The notes beneath the pieces are model-generated. The model ran no database searches, had not been told where the DNA came from, and saw only the letters and a list, made by a program, of their open reading frames with translations. A stretch of DNA of 64,000 nt from JASHPR01 sp963833885 (GTDB taxonomy: Bacteria > Actinomycetota > Actinomycetes > Streptosporangiales > Streptosporangiaceae), in contig CAWHZU010000023.1 of assembly GCA_963833885.1 (NCBI GenBank), positions 124,001-188,000 on the forward strand, read 5' to 3'. Both the position numbers and the translations under genes were made by a program. Of the stretch, positions 8,413 through 17,844 are shown piece by piece; within the stretch, counting starts at the first letter, position 1; every line of letters starts with the position of its first letter.

Positions 8413-9885
8413 CTATCCGGCCGACCCGGCCGGATCTGGTGGGTCTTCGGCCGCTTCCGGGCCGATGGGCTCGATCTCGTCGGGGGCGAAGTAGAGGAAC
8501 CGGCCGTGGCTGCGCTGCAGGTCGGCCGCTGGATCGTGGTCCGGCGTCACCGCCACGTGCACCTGGCCGTCGACGTCGTGCAGGACGGCATCGACCAGCG
8601 CGGTGCGCCCGACCAGGAACAGGTCCTGCGCGTCGGCGCGCCGGGAGCCCGGGCGCATCCGGACCCTGCTGCCGCGCGCCACGCTGACGCCGTTGATGAC
8701 CACGTGATCGGTATCCGGTGACACCGAGGTGTCCGCGCCGGGGTCCCACCACGGGACCTGCGGCCGGCCGGTGATCGGGTCGGCGAACGGGTCGTCCGGC
8801 CCGCCCGGGAAGCCGGGCTCGGTGTGCGGGTGCGGCGCGGCCTTTCCCGGCACCGACTTCAGGTACCGGATCGCCCCGTGCATCCGCTCGAGCATCTCCG
8901 GCGGCATGTTGTCCATGCGGTCCATGAGCTGGGCCGCACGCGGGTCGGTGGCGCGGGCCTCCCGCTTCTCCGCGTCGGTCAGCGCCAGCGTGCGCAGCGT
9001 GAGGATCTCGTCGATCTCGGTGGCGTCGAACAGGTCGCCCGCGCTCTCCGCCGCGATCTCGGGGTGGTCGTAGAGGATCACCGGCGAGGACAGCACCAGG
9101 TCACGGCAGTCGGCCGGCCCGGCGAGCACCGGCCAGGTGCCGATGTTGGTGCACGCGGCCACCTCGGCGGCGGCCCATTCCGGCGGGTCGGTCTGGGAGA
9201 GGAACGCCCCGCCCGGCACCCCGATCAGGGCGTGCGCCGCGATCATCGCATGCCCCAGGGCCTCGTCTCTGCTGCGCGGCGCGACCTCAGGTGCCGCCCG
9301 GTTCTCCACCCGGAGCCGCAGCCGCAGCGCCCCATAGGGCCCGGCGACGCGCGCGGCGCTGAGCTGAATCCGCCCGTCGAGCGCGGCCCAGCGGCGGGTC
9401 AGCCGCCCGGCCCGGCGGCCATCGGCGTCGACGAGGTCCTCGGTGCTCTCCCCGGCGCCGATGTGGAACTCCAGGTTCCGCTCCTTGCCGAGCAGCGCGC
9501 CGACGCTCGCCGTGGCCTGCTGCTGCCGTTCCGCGGCCTCCTGCCATGACGTGTACTCGGTGCCGTCCACCTCCAGCGATGCCACGTCAACCGGCTCGCC
9601 GCCGTCCGGCGGCACCTCCTGCACGGTCCTGTGCTGCAAGTGCAGAAACCGGACCGTGACCAGCACCTGCGCGTCGTCGGCGCATTCCGCCAGGCACTCG
9701 GTCTGGAAGGCGGAGTTCTCGCTCGGGTCGGCGTCGCAGTAGGCCGGCGGCATGAGCACCCCGAACTGGAACCGCACCTGGTTCTTCTGCGACGACCCGC
9801 GGTACGGGTACAGCAGGTACCCCTCGTACAGGATCGCGTCGGCGACCCTGCGGGCGTGCTCGAGGTGCGCGGAGTCCATCCTCAT
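8413..9885 (-). CDS. Hydrogenase-operon protein of unknown function (490 aa)
   Basis: 490 aa, soluble, with no membrane segment or recognised domain. The first 60 residues include a conserved-looking stretch (RVADAILYEGYLLYPYRGSS). The middle is beta-rich and Arg-rich. The C-terminal 60 residues hold a compact segment (HVVINGVSVARGSRVRMRPG) followed by an acidic end. The ATG at 9885 overlaps the DUF6084 stop (ATGA). It is the sixth gene counted from hhyS, with every junction from gene three onward overlapping or nearly so, so a role in this hydrogenase's assembly or electron transfer is likely but inferred only from position. Confidence 0.8.
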   Translation of the reverse strand: MRMDSAHLEHARRVADAILYEGYLLYPYRGSSQKNQVRFQFGVLMPPAYCDADPSENSAFQTECLAECADDAQVLVTVRFLHLQHRTVQEVPPDGGEPVDVASLEVDGTEYTSWQEAAERQQQATASVGALLGKERNLEFHIGAGESTEDLVDADGRRAGRLTRRWAALDGRIQLSAARVAGPYGALRLRLRVENRAAPEVAPRSRDEALGHAMIAAHALIGVPGGAFLSQTDPPEWAAAEVAACTNIGTWPVLAGPADCRDLVLSSPVILYDHPEIAAESAGDLFDATEIDEILTLRTLALTDAEKREARATDPRAAQLMDRMDNMPPEMLERMHGAIRYLKSVPGKAAPHPHTEPGFPGGPDDPFADPITGRPQVPWWDPGADTSVSPDTDHVVINGVSVARGSRVRMRPGSRRADAQDLFLVGRTALVDAVLHDVDGQVHVAVTPDHDPAADLQRSHGRFLYFAPDEIEPIGPEAAEDPPDPAGSAG

Positions 9886-10526
9886 GACAACTCCTCCGTG
9901 CCCTGCCCGGCGAGCAAGGCCGCGATCGTCGCGTCCCAGGTGGGCAGCGCCTCGCGGTTCTTGAAGCGCAGCAGCTCGTCGAGGGTGTGCCGGCTCATCC
10001 GGATCCAGGCGCTCTCCGGGAAGTGCATGTCGATGGCCTCGCGCCAGAGGGCAACCGGCAGCCGGTAGGCCGCCTCCTTGCTCCACGGCACCTGCTGTGC
10101 CTGCAGCCTGCCGTCGACGCTGGTGAACACCGTGCCGCTGAACAGCAGCAGCAGCGGGATCTCACCGTCGTCCAGGCCTGCGAAGTACCTGGTCGAGCCG
10201 ATCTCCAGGTCGTAGCTGAGCATCACCGGCAGCTCGACCTCGGTGCTGCCGGTAAATGCGGGCACCATCACCGACACGTTCGTGAACTGCAGCGGCTTTA
10301 GGGTGTCGGCCCAGCGCTGGGTGTCGCCGAACAGGTCGTTGAGCCGCTCGGCCTCGGCGTCGGAGTACCGGCGCCTGGTCGGCTCGATCCTGATCTGGCA
10401 GCGCAGCGCGATCGCCTCCACCTTCTGCCCGCTGGTCTCCGCGATCCGCAGGACGAGCGACATCGACGGGGAGACCGCGTACTTGTCGGCGCGGGCCCCG
10501 ACACAGTCGAACGCGAGCTCAGCCAT
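9882..10526 (-). CDS. DUF6084 family hydrogenase-associated protein
   Basis: 214-aa soluble protein recognised as DUF6084-like (start MAELAFDCVGARADKYA). No Cys cluster or membrane helix is present. It contains a long beta-rich section (residues 15-130) and a C-terminal helix (RMSRHTLDELLRFK). It starts one base after the DUF5947 stop and overlaps the 490-aa gene. DUF6084 is found beside group 1h hydrogenases in actinobacteria. Its biochemical role is undefined. Confidence 0.8.
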   Translation of the reverse strand: MAELAFDCVGARADKYAVSPSMSLVLRIAETSGQKVEAIALRCQIRIEPTRRRYSDAEAERLNDLFGDTQRWADTLKPLQFTNVSVMVPAFTGSTEVELPVMLSYDLEIGSTRYFAGLDDGEIPLLLLFSGTVFTSVDGRLQAQQVPWSKEAAYRLPVALWREAIDMHFPESAWIRMSRHTLDELLRFKNREALPTWDATIAALLAGQGTEELS

Positions 10527-10527
10527 C

Positions 10528-11403
10528 TCAGGGCCCCTCACCCAGATCCCGGGAACGTTCCCGCACGCGCTCGAGGAACGCGGTGATGCTCTGCCGCGCC
10601 TCCGCCCCGCCGTCAAAGCCGCGCCAGAGAAGACGCATCCGCCCAGCCAGCTCGTAGCAGGCATCGATCGGGACCAGGAACGTTTCGACGCCGGGCTGGT
10701 CGCGCTCCCCGCGCGAGATCAGGATCGCCTCGACGTCCGGCTCGGCCGCGGCCAGCAGCGGATGTTCTGCCGCGATCCGGCCCCAGGCGTCCAGGTCGAG
10801 GCGGCACTCGGTGGCGCCCGCCGGGCTCGGGTAGAACGCGGTCGTTTCTCCGCCCGTCGAGCTGCGCAGGAAGAACGCGAGACCGACCGGGATCTCCAGA
10901 GCGTCCCACTCGGCCAGCGTCAGCGGGTGGCCAGGATCGCTGCGGTAACGATCCGGGATCGCGCGGTACCGCACCCGGCCGATCCGCTTTCCCTGTTCGG
11001 GCTGCGGGTCCTGCTGCCAGGTCTGCCCGGCGCCGGAATGGGTGAACAGCAGATAGCAGGCGCGGCAGGCGCACATCAGCGTCGAGGTCTCGAGGTCGGC
11101 CACGTGACCGTGTTCCGCGGCGACCGGGGTGGCGCAGAACTCGCACTTTTCCTCGGGTGCATGCCGGGCGGGGTCGCCGGGGACTGGGGCGGCTGCCTGG
11201 GCTGGGGCGGCTGCCTGGGCTGGGGCGGCTGCCGGTGCCGGGCCGCCTGCCGGGGCAGGGCCAGCTACCGGAGCCTGCCCCGCTGGACCGGCTGGGGTAG
11301 CCTGTCCGGCCAGCTCAGCGCCGACCGCGGGTTCTGTTGCTGGCCTGGCCGACGGTGCTTCCTGGGGCGCTCCGGGCACGAACCGGCGCAGGCCTGTGTT
11401 CAC
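10528..11403 (-). CDS. DUF5947 family hydrogenase-associated protein
   Basis: 291 aa. Residues 1-70 are a Pro/Ala linker with short repeats (PAQAAA units) that gives a repetitive DNA patch at 11170-11290. The DUF5947 core begins with a metal-site-like pair, CEFC then CACRAC about 30 residues later, which suggests a bound zinc or iron-sulfur centre. The rest is a mixed alpha/beta domain with FFLRSS and FLVPIDACYELAGRMR. GTG at 11403 overlaps the previous stop (GTGA), deciding the start. Known only as a companion of group 1h hydrogenases. Confidence 0.8.
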   Translation of the reverse strand: MNTGLRRFVPGAPQEAPSARPATEPAVGAELAGQATPAGPAGQAPVAGPAPAGGPAPAAAPAQAAAPAQAAAPVPGDPARHAPEEKCEFCATPVAAEHGHVADLETSTLMCACRACYLLFTHSGAGQTWQQDPQPEQGKRIGRVRYRAIPDRYRSDPGHPLTLAEWDALEIPVGLAFFLRSSTGGETTAFYPSPAGATECRLDLDAWGRIAAEHPLLAAAEPDVEAILISRGERDQPGVETFLVPIDACYELAGRMRLLWRGFDGGAEARQSITAFLERVRERSRDLGEGP

Positions 11404-12284
11404 TGGCCGACCGATTCCGGCACGGCGACGCGCACGCCGGCGCTGTCGGTGAGCAGCGGCAGCGGTTCCAGGTGCAGCGCGGGTTCGTCCAGGCCCCGCC
11501 CGGCCAGCCGCACGTTGTACCGCGCACCGCAGCCGGGGCAGCTGAGCTGCTCGCGCTCCAGCGCCCCGTCGGCCAGCGAGGACCCGCACGCCGCGCAGCC
11601 GTCGCGGTACGCGTAGAGCGTGCCGCGCACCGAGCACACGATCACGGCCAGATCACCCGCGGTGACGCTGACCGGCCGCGCGCTAGGCGGGCCGATGCCT
11701 GGCAAAGTCACCCAGTTCGCGTCGCGTTCTGGATTAATGGCGTTGGTGTCGGCTCCGGGACGCCTGCCGATCTGCAGCAACTGCGGGCCGGGCGGGGGCG
11801 GCGCCGTCATGCCCTCGACCACGACGTCCGTCACCTCGGGAGCGGCGCCCTGCACGGCTCCCTCGATGGCTAGCTGCACCGTTGCTGTGGAGGACGGGCA
11901 GCCGTTGCAGCTGCCTTCGAGCCGCAGCCGGGCCACGCCGCCGGCAACCCCGAGGTACTCCACGCCCCCGGCGTGCGAGCCCAGGTACGGCCGCACCCGG
12001 TCCAGGGCGCGCTGGATCCGCGCGTCGACGTCCAGCGGATGCAGGTCGTGCAGCAGCAGCAGGCTCTCGACCAGTGGGTCCTCGGCCAGCTTGTGCAGCA
12101 TCACCACACCGGGCTCGCCCTGCTCGCGCAGCACCGCCGCGATGTGGCTCAGCCCGTCGCCGTACAGGCCGACGAGCAGCCGGACCAGTTCCTCCGCAGC
12201 CGGTCCCGCATCCCTGGCAGTTCCGGAACGCAGTGCCGCAAGCAGTTCCTCGACCCGAGCGCCGACATCTCGAACGCCGCTCAT
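11400..12284 (-). CDS. NifU-like / Rieske-like fusion protein (HhyE-type)
   Basis: 294 aa with two Fe-S-type domains. A helical N-terminus (1-90) leads to a NifU C-terminal domain with the cluster-scaffold motif Cys126-x2-Cys129 (SCNGCPSS). After a Pro-rich linker comes a Rieske-fold segment (205-265). In it the usual Cys-x-His and Cys-x2-His ligands are replaced by Cys230-x2-Cys233 and Cys249-x2-Cys252. Mycobacterial group 1h operons carry an Fe-S protein (HhyE) proposed to pass electrons toward the quinone pool; this gene sits in the matching position after hhyL. The all-Cys site could hold a rubredoxin-like Fe, a [2Fe-2S] cluster or zinc. Start ATG 12284 has a GAGGGAG site. Confidence 0.85.
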   Translation of the reverse strand: MSGVRDVGARVEELLAALRSGTARDAGPAAEELVRLLVGLYGDGLSHIAAVLREQGEPGVVMLHKLAEDPLVESLLLLHDLHPLDVDARIQRALDRVRPYLGSHAGGVEYLGVAGGVARLRLEGSCNGCPSSTATVQLAIEGAVQGAAPEVTDVVVEGMTAPPPPGPQLLQIGRRPGADTNAINPERDANWVTLPGIGPPSARPVSVTAGDLAVIVCSVRGTLYAYRDGCAACGSSLADGALEREQLSCPGCGARYNVRLAGRGLDEPALHLEPLPLLTDSAGVRVAVPESVGQ

Positions 12285-12437
12285 CTCACTGTCTCCCTCG
12301 CGGTGCGTCGCGCCGGAGGCGCGCCGACTAGCACTTCGCTGGCTTCGGGAGGCGGCCTCGCCTCCGTGCCGGTCGTCCGGGCGGCCGATGATGGGGACTG
12401 GGCCGGTCCGAACGCGGGTCCGGGCCGGCCCAGGGCC

Positions 12438-14225
12438 TTACGTCGACAACGTCACCGTCATCGGCGAATGCACCTTTTCCAGCGTCTTGCCGTTGCCGAG
12501 ATACATGTGCACTCCGCAGGGAAGGCACGGGTCGAAGCTGCGCACGGCGCGCATGATGTCGATGCCCTTGAACTGGTCCGGCGGGTTCTCCTCGAAGATC
12601 GGCGTGTTCTGCACCGCGTCCTCGTAGGGCCCCGGCGTGCCGTAGACGTCGCGGACACTGGCGTTCCACGGCGTCGGCGGGTACGGGTGGTAGTTCGCGA
12701 TCTTCCCGCCGCGGATGACCATGTGGTGCGACAGCACGCCGCGGACCGCCTCGGTGAACCCGCAGCTGTTGGCCTCGTCGGGCACGCTGAACGGCTCCCA
12801 GGTCTTGGTCCGCCCAGCCCGGATCTCGGCCAGCGCCTTCTCAGTGAAGTAGAGCGCGCACGCGGCCGCGTAGGCCTGGAAGTACGTCCGCGCCCGGTCC
12901 CGCTCGATCGCGTTGGACAGCGGCCGGCCCTCCTTGTCCCGCGGGATCTTCCACTCGAAACTCTTCTCGGGCCTGGTGACCGTGCGGGGCAGGTTGATCT
13001 GCACGCTGCTGCCGGTCGACTTCACGTAGCCGAAGTCCACCAGGTTGCCGAGCGCGGTCGCCCAGAGCCGGGCGATCGGGCCGCCGCCGGTGTCGGCCGC
13101 CAGGTGGTTCTCGCCGTCGAACCAGCGCGGAGACATGACCCAGCTGTACTTCTCATCGAAGTTGCGCTTTTGCGGCCGCGGGATCGTGTGCTGGTTCCAC
13201 GGGTGCCTGCGGTCCACCGGGTTGCCCAGCGGGTCGCGGGTCACGAACATCTCCTGGTCTTCCCAGTCCTCGTAATACGAGCTGCCGAGCAGGATCCGGA
13301 TGCCGAGGTTGATCTCGACCAGGTCGTTGGTGATCAGCTCGCCGTCCCTGATCACGCCGGGGCTGACGAACATCTTGCGGCCCCAGTTGGTCATGTTCTC
13401 GTACTTGAAGTCGCAGTACTCCGGGTCGTTGAGGCTGCCCCAGCAGACCATGTCGGCGCGGCGCCGGCCGACCTCCTCGTAGCCGGGCATGGCCTCGTAG
13501 AAGAAGTCGAACAGGTCATCGTGCAGCGGCACGACGCGCTTCATGAACTCCACGTACCGCATCAGCCGGGTCAGGTAGTCGGTGAACAGCTGCACGGTCG
13601 CCACCGTGCCCACGCCGCCCGGGTAGAGCGTGGAGGGGTGCACATGCCGCCCCTCCATCAGGCAGAACATCTCCCGCGTGGAGCGGCTCACCTGGAGCGC
13701 CTCGCGGTAGAAGTCGCCTTCGAGCGGGTTCAGCGCGCGCATGATGTCGCCGATGTAGCGGTAGCCGTGGTCGGCCGCGTGCGGCGCCTCGGTCCGGTTG
13801 GCCAGCTCGAGCACGCCGGGGTTGGTCTCGCCGACCATCCGCTCGCAGAAGTCGACCCCGACCAGGTTCTCCTGGAAGATGTTGTGGTCGAACATGTACT
13901 CGGCCGACTCGCCCAGGTTGATGATCCACTCGCCGAGGTGCGGCGGGCGGACGCCGTAGGCCATGTTCTGGTTGTAGACCGAGCAGGTCGCGTGGTTGTC
14001 ACCGCAGATGCCGCAGATGCGGCTGGTGATGAAGTGCGCGTCCCGCGGGTCCTTGCCCTTCATGAAGATGCTGTAGCCGCGGAAGATCGACGAGGTGCTG
14101 TGACACTCGACGACCTTCTTCTGCTTGAAGTCGATCTTGGTATAGATGCCGAGGCTGCCCACGATCCGGGTGATCGGATCCCAGGACATCTCCACAAGGC
14201 CGGTGTTCTCGTCGACCGAAGTCAT
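12438..14225 (-). CDS. hhyL: [NiFe]-hydrogenase large subunit, group 1h
   Basis: 595-aa catalytic subunit holding the NiFe(CN)2CO site that oxidises H2. The L1 motif RICGICGDNHATC gives Cys71 and Cys74; the L2 motif DPCLPCGVH gives Cys567 and Cys570. The sequence continues 22 residues past His573, the tail normally removed by the maturation endopeptidase encoded at 18530-19168. L1/L2 wording and overall similarity fit the actinobacterial high-affinity group 1h/5 enzymes that scavenge atmospheric H2 during starvation. GAGAGGGG precedes the ATG. It starts 52 bases after hhyS. Confidence 0.96.
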   Translation of the reverse strand: MTSVDENTGLVEMSWDPITRIVGSLGIYTKIDFKQKKVVECHSTSSIFRGYSIFMKGKDPRDAHFITSRICGICGDNHATCSVYNQNMAYGVRPPHLGEWIINLGESAEYMFDHNIFQENLVGVDFCERMVGETNPGVLELANRTEAPHAADHGYRYIGDIMRALNPLEGDFYREALQVSRSTREMFCLMEGRHVHPSTLYPGGVGTVATVQLFTDYLTRLMRYVEFMKRVVPLHDDLFDFFYEAMPGYEEVGRRRADMVCWGSLNDPEYCDFKYENMTNWGRKMFVSPGVIRDGELITNDLVEINLGIRILLGSSYYEDWEDQEMFVTRDPLGNPVDRRHPWNQHTIPRPQKRNFDEKYSWVMSPRWFDGENHLAADTGGGPIARLWATALGNLVDFGYVKSTGSSVQINLPRTVTRPEKSFEWKIPRDKEGRPLSNAIERDRARTYFQAYAAACALYFTEKALAEIRAGRTKTWEPFSVPDEANSCGFTEAVRGVLSHHMVIRGGKIANYHPYPPTPWNASVRDVYGTPGPYEDAVQNTPIFEENPPDQFKGIDIMRAVRSFDPCLPCGVHMYLGNGKTLEKVHSPMTVTLST

Positions 14226-14277
14226 CCCTTACCCCTCTCAGTGGTACTGCTCCCGTAGGAGCCGAGTCCGGTCGGTG

Positions 14278-15351
<1,074 letters not shown>

Positions 15352-15677
15352 GATGGCCACCTCCTCGCCTCCGGGTCGGCTAGTGACCAGGCCCGCACCT
15401 CGCCTTTGTGATGCGCGGACGCCGCCATGCTAGACCCGGTAGACCCGCGCTACAAGACGAAACAGTCACCCAGCCGGACAGAAATGTCTGTGCCCACGAC
15501 AGCACGTGCGCACTGTGCGTGATCTCCTACCCCACCGGACACCCGTCACACAGGGCGAGGTTCCCGTTTCCGGCCGACTTCACGTACGCTGACGTCAGCT
15601 TGCCGTGTTCACTGGCACTGAGCAGCGAGATGCCCTTGGCTGGTGAGCGACAGACCGGTGGCTAAGGGAGAGAACCG
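15352..15677. promoter_or_regulatory. Divergent hydrogenase control region
   Basis: 326 bases between hhyS and the divergent HTH gene must hold the promoters of both. Visible palindromes are ACAGA-aatg-TCTGT at 15478-15491, GCACGTGC at 15502-15509 and GCTGACGTCAGC at 15588-15599. No clear -10/-35 pair could be chosen. The palindromes are candidate operator sites, possibly for the adjacent HTH protein; this is inference. Confidence 0.5.
15588..15599. promoter_or_regulatory. Perfect 12-bp palindrome, candidate operator
   Basis: GCTGACGTCAGC is self-complementary over all 12 bases and lies about 79 bases before the HTH gene and 237 bases before hhyS. It is the longest exact palindrome noticed in this control region. 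Binding by a dimeric regulator is plausible but unproven. Confidence 0.4.
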
Positions 15678-16319
15678 GTGGCTGAGCCTTCCGCGTACGG
15701 ACCAGGCGTGGAGCCGATCGAGGTTGTCCCCGTCGTGGTGCTCTCGCAGGTTTTCCCTGCCCGCCCGTCGTCGATCCCGGACATCCGCGATTTCGTCCGG
15801 CGCTGCCTGGCCGAGTCGCCGCTGACCGACGAGGGCAACCGCGAGGTCGGTCAGACCGTGTTCCGCGCGCTGCTCGATGCGGCCGGGCCCACCGGATCGA
15901 TCCAGGTAGCGTTCCGCATCTTCCCTGAGCATGTCGAGGTCGACGTGCTGCACTCGGACCGGCAGATCCCGGCCCGCGTCCCGCCGGCCTCGCCGGGCAA
16001 CGGGGCCGCGGCGCTGACCACGCCCACCGTGCGGAGCGGGCCAGCCCCGGCCGCGGCCGCCAGCTCCATCGAGCCCGGCGAGTCTCCCGAGCTAGCGCCG
16101 GCCGAGCCCGTGCCGCTCGGCGCCCCGGGCCAGCCCGATACCTTCGCTGAGTGGATGTCAACCGCCCTGCGCCGTGAGGGCCTGACCCAGGAGGCGGCGG
16201 CGCGCCAGCTCGGCGTCTCCGTGAAGACCGTCAGCAGGTGGGTCGGCGGTGCGACGGAACCACGGATGCGGGATCTGCGCCGGATCCAGGAAGTCTTCGG
16301 CCAGGTTCCGCTCCCGTAA
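15678..16319 (+). CDS. XRE-type HTH protein divergent from hydrogenase
   Basis: 213 aa. Residues 5-95 form an unassigned alpha/beta domain (IEVVPVVVLSQVFPARPSS..). An Ala/Pro linker runs to about 145. The C-terminus (about 155-205) is a helix-turn-helix: LTQEAAARQLGVSVKTVSRWVGG. GTG at 15678 follows a good AAGGGAGAG site. Its position, divergent to hhySL and just upstream of the maturation operon, makes it the best candidate for a local regulator of H2 oxidation. The ligand or signal is unknown. Confidence 0.8.
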   Translation: MAEPSAYGPGVEPIEVVPVVVLSQVFPARPSSIPDIRDFVRRCLAESPLTDEGNREVGQTVFRALLDAAGPTGSIQVAFRIFPEHVEVDVLHSDRQIPARVPPASPGNGAAALTTPTVRSGPAPAAAASSIEPGESPELAPAEPVPLGAPGQPDTFAEWMSTALRREGLTQEAAARQLGVSVKTVSRWVGGATEPRMRDLRRIQEVFGQVPLP

Positions 16320-16372
16320 CTACCGCCGGCATCACTCTGGTAACACGAGCCCCACTAGCTGGCCCTGAGAAC

Positions 16373-16389
16373 GACAGGTCAGCCCTGTC
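16373..16389. repeat. Short hairpin upstream of maturation operon
   Basis: GACAGG and CCTGTC form a 6-bp stem with a 5-base loop about 50 bases before the YceI-like gene. It may be an operator for the rightward operon or a short stem in its leader. Weak evidence. Confidence 0.3.
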
Positions 16390-16436
16390 TCCTCGGAGTA
16401 CTAGACGTCCCCCCACAAGTGTCCTACGGTGCTCCC

Positions 16437-17015
16437 ATGGCGGTACACGCCGGGCCCCAGGAGCTCGGAACTAATCGCGGGCGTATAGTCCTGCATACGT
16501 TCCGTGATGGCCTGGCTGCGCAAGCTGGCCACGACCTGACCATCGAGGTCGGCCGGTGGTCCGGTGTACTGAGCCTCAGCGAAGACCTGAGCCCGGCCGG
16601 CCTCGACGCCCGGATCGACCTGAACTCGCTGATCGTGCGCGAGGGCACCGGCGGGCTCAAGCCGCTTACCGACCGGGACCGGCGGGAGATTGCGGTGACC
16701 GCCAGGAAGACCCTCGCCGTCGACCGCCATCCCGAGGCGACCTTCACGGCAACCGACTTCAAGCCCGACGCGAACGGCGGCGGCCTGATCACCGGAACGT
16801 TCACCCTGGCGGGCGCGGCCAGGCCACTGCAGCTGCAGGTCAGCAAGACAGGGCCGGACCAGTACCACGCCACCGGCTCTGTGGTGCAGTCCCAGCACGG
16901 GATCAAGCCTTACAGCGGGTTTCTCGGCGCGCTCAAGGTGCGCGACGCCGTCGAGGTGGACGTTGACGTCGACCTCTCCGAGCCCGCCGACTCGACAGGG
17001 CCGGCCGCCACGTGA
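16437..17015 (+). CDS. YceI family protein
   Basis: 192 aa with the YceI lipocalin-like barrel pattern: an early GRIVLHTFRDGLAAQAGHDLTIEV, DARIDLNSLIVREGTG, then RHPEATFTATDF and ITGTFTLAGAARPLQLQV. YceI proteins bind isoprenoid or amphiphilic lipids. No signal peptide is seen, so it is probably cytoplasmic, unlike Escherichia coli YceI. ATG 16437 was chosen over GTG 16419. It overlaps the next gene by 4 bases (GTGA) and heads the maturation operon. A quinone- or lipid-linked role with the hydrogenase is a guess from position. Confidence 0.85.
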   Translation: MAVHAGPQELGTNRGRIVLHTFRDGLAAQAGHDLTIEVGRWSGVLSLSEDLSPAGLDARIDLNSLIVREGTGGLKPLTDRDRREIAVTARKTLAVDRHPEATFTATDFKPDANGGGLITGTFTLAGAARPLQLQVSKTGPDQYHATGSVVQSQHGIKPYSGFLGALKVRDAVEVDVDVDLSEPADSTGPAAT

Positions 17016-17635
17016 GCCCGCACCCCGACACCAGGCAGCACGGGGCCGAGCAGCTGTTCGAGCTGCGCGCCGAGCCACTCCGTGACCTCGCCGAGCAGGC
17101 CGGGGCGGTGGCCAGGGCCTGCTACGCCATGGCCGAGCGGTTCCATCTGGGCGGAAAGCTGCTGACGTTCGGGACCGGCGGGTCGAGCACGGATGCCCAG
17201 CACGTCGCCGTTGAGTTCGTCCACCCCGTGATCGTCGGCAAGCGCGCGCTTCCCGCGATCTCGCTGACCACCGACGCCGCCACCGTAACCGGGGTTGCCG
17301 CGCGTGCGGGCATGGCTGCCGTCTTCGCACACCAGATCCGGTACCTGGCCGAGCCCGCGGACATCGCCCTCGGCATCTCCGCCGACGGCAACTGCCCGAG
17401 CGTCCTCGCTGGTCTCGAGGCCGCCAGGGCGGGCGGCCTGCTCACGGTGGCCCTGGCCGGGGGCGACGGCGGAGCGATCCGCTCGAGCGACGCCGTCGAT
17501 CACCTCATCGTGGCCAGGTCAGCCGACCCGCGCATCGTCAAGGAAACTCAGGTAACCGCGTATCACGTGCTCTGGGAGCTCGTGCACGTGTTCTTCGAGC
17601 AACCGGGGCTGCTGGGACCGGGAGTCGTCACATGA
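17012..17635 (+). CDS. SIS-domain sugar-phosphate isomerase, GmhA-like (copy 1)
   Basis: 207 aa with one SIS domain. The phosphosugar loop FGTGGSSTDAQH is followed by Glu68 and, near the C-terminus, His185. By eye these align with the catalytic Glu65 and His180 of E. coli sedoheptulose-7-phosphate isomerase, so this copy looks active. GTG start overlaps the yceI-like stop, and its own stop overlaps the next ATG (ATGA). Why a sugar isomerase is built into a hydrogenase-maturation operon is not established. Confidence 0.85.
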   Translation: MSPHPDTRQHGAEQLFELRAEPLRDLAEQAGAVARACYAMAERFHLGGKLLTFGTGGSSTDAQHVAVEFVHPVIVGKRALPAISLTTDAATVTGVAARAGMAAVFAHQIRYLAEPADIALGISADGNCPSVLAGLEAARAGGLLTVALAGGDGGAIRSSDAVDHLIVARSADPRIVKETQVTAYHVLWELVHVFFEQPGLLGPGVVT

Positions 17636-17844
17636 GCAACGTGCCGGAATGCCACGACGAGGTCTGCATCACCTGCTCGGATACGGCCGTGCCGGTGACG
17701 ATCGTGCGCCTGCTCGACGACGGGCTAGCGATCGTCGACACCGGCCAGGGCGAGGAGGAAGTCAGCGTCGCGCTGGTCAGCGCGGGCGTCGGGGACACGA
17801 TCCTCGTGCACGCCCGGGAAGCAATCGCGGTCGTGGGGAGATGA
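17632..17844 (+). CDS. HypC/HupF-like small protein
   Basis: 70 aa resembling the HypC fold: a short beta-barrel pattern (PVTIVRLLDDGLAIVDTGQGEEEVSVALVSAGVGDTILVH). Instead of the usual Met-Cys start it has a Cys-rich lead (ECHDEVCITCSDTAVP). It sits between the two SIS genes, overlapping both (ATGA at each side). A true hypC with MCLGIP lies further down at 19185, so this is a second, divergent member, perhaps a chaperone specific for hhyL. Confidence 0.82.
   Translation: MSNVPECHDEVCITCSDTAVPVTIVRLLDDGLAIVDTGQGEEEVSVALVSAGVGDTILVHAREAIAVVGR

Noticed and set aside
11170..11290. CRISPR-like short repeats
   Set aside because: They are low-complexity Pro/Ala codons inside the DUF5947 linker, without unique spacers or cas genes.
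11973..14258. 761-aa plus-strand open frame opposite hhyL
   Set aside because: It mirrors the codon phase of hhyL, is rich in Arg/His/Val/Leu/Pro repeats, and has no domain; it is a GC-driven antisense shadow.
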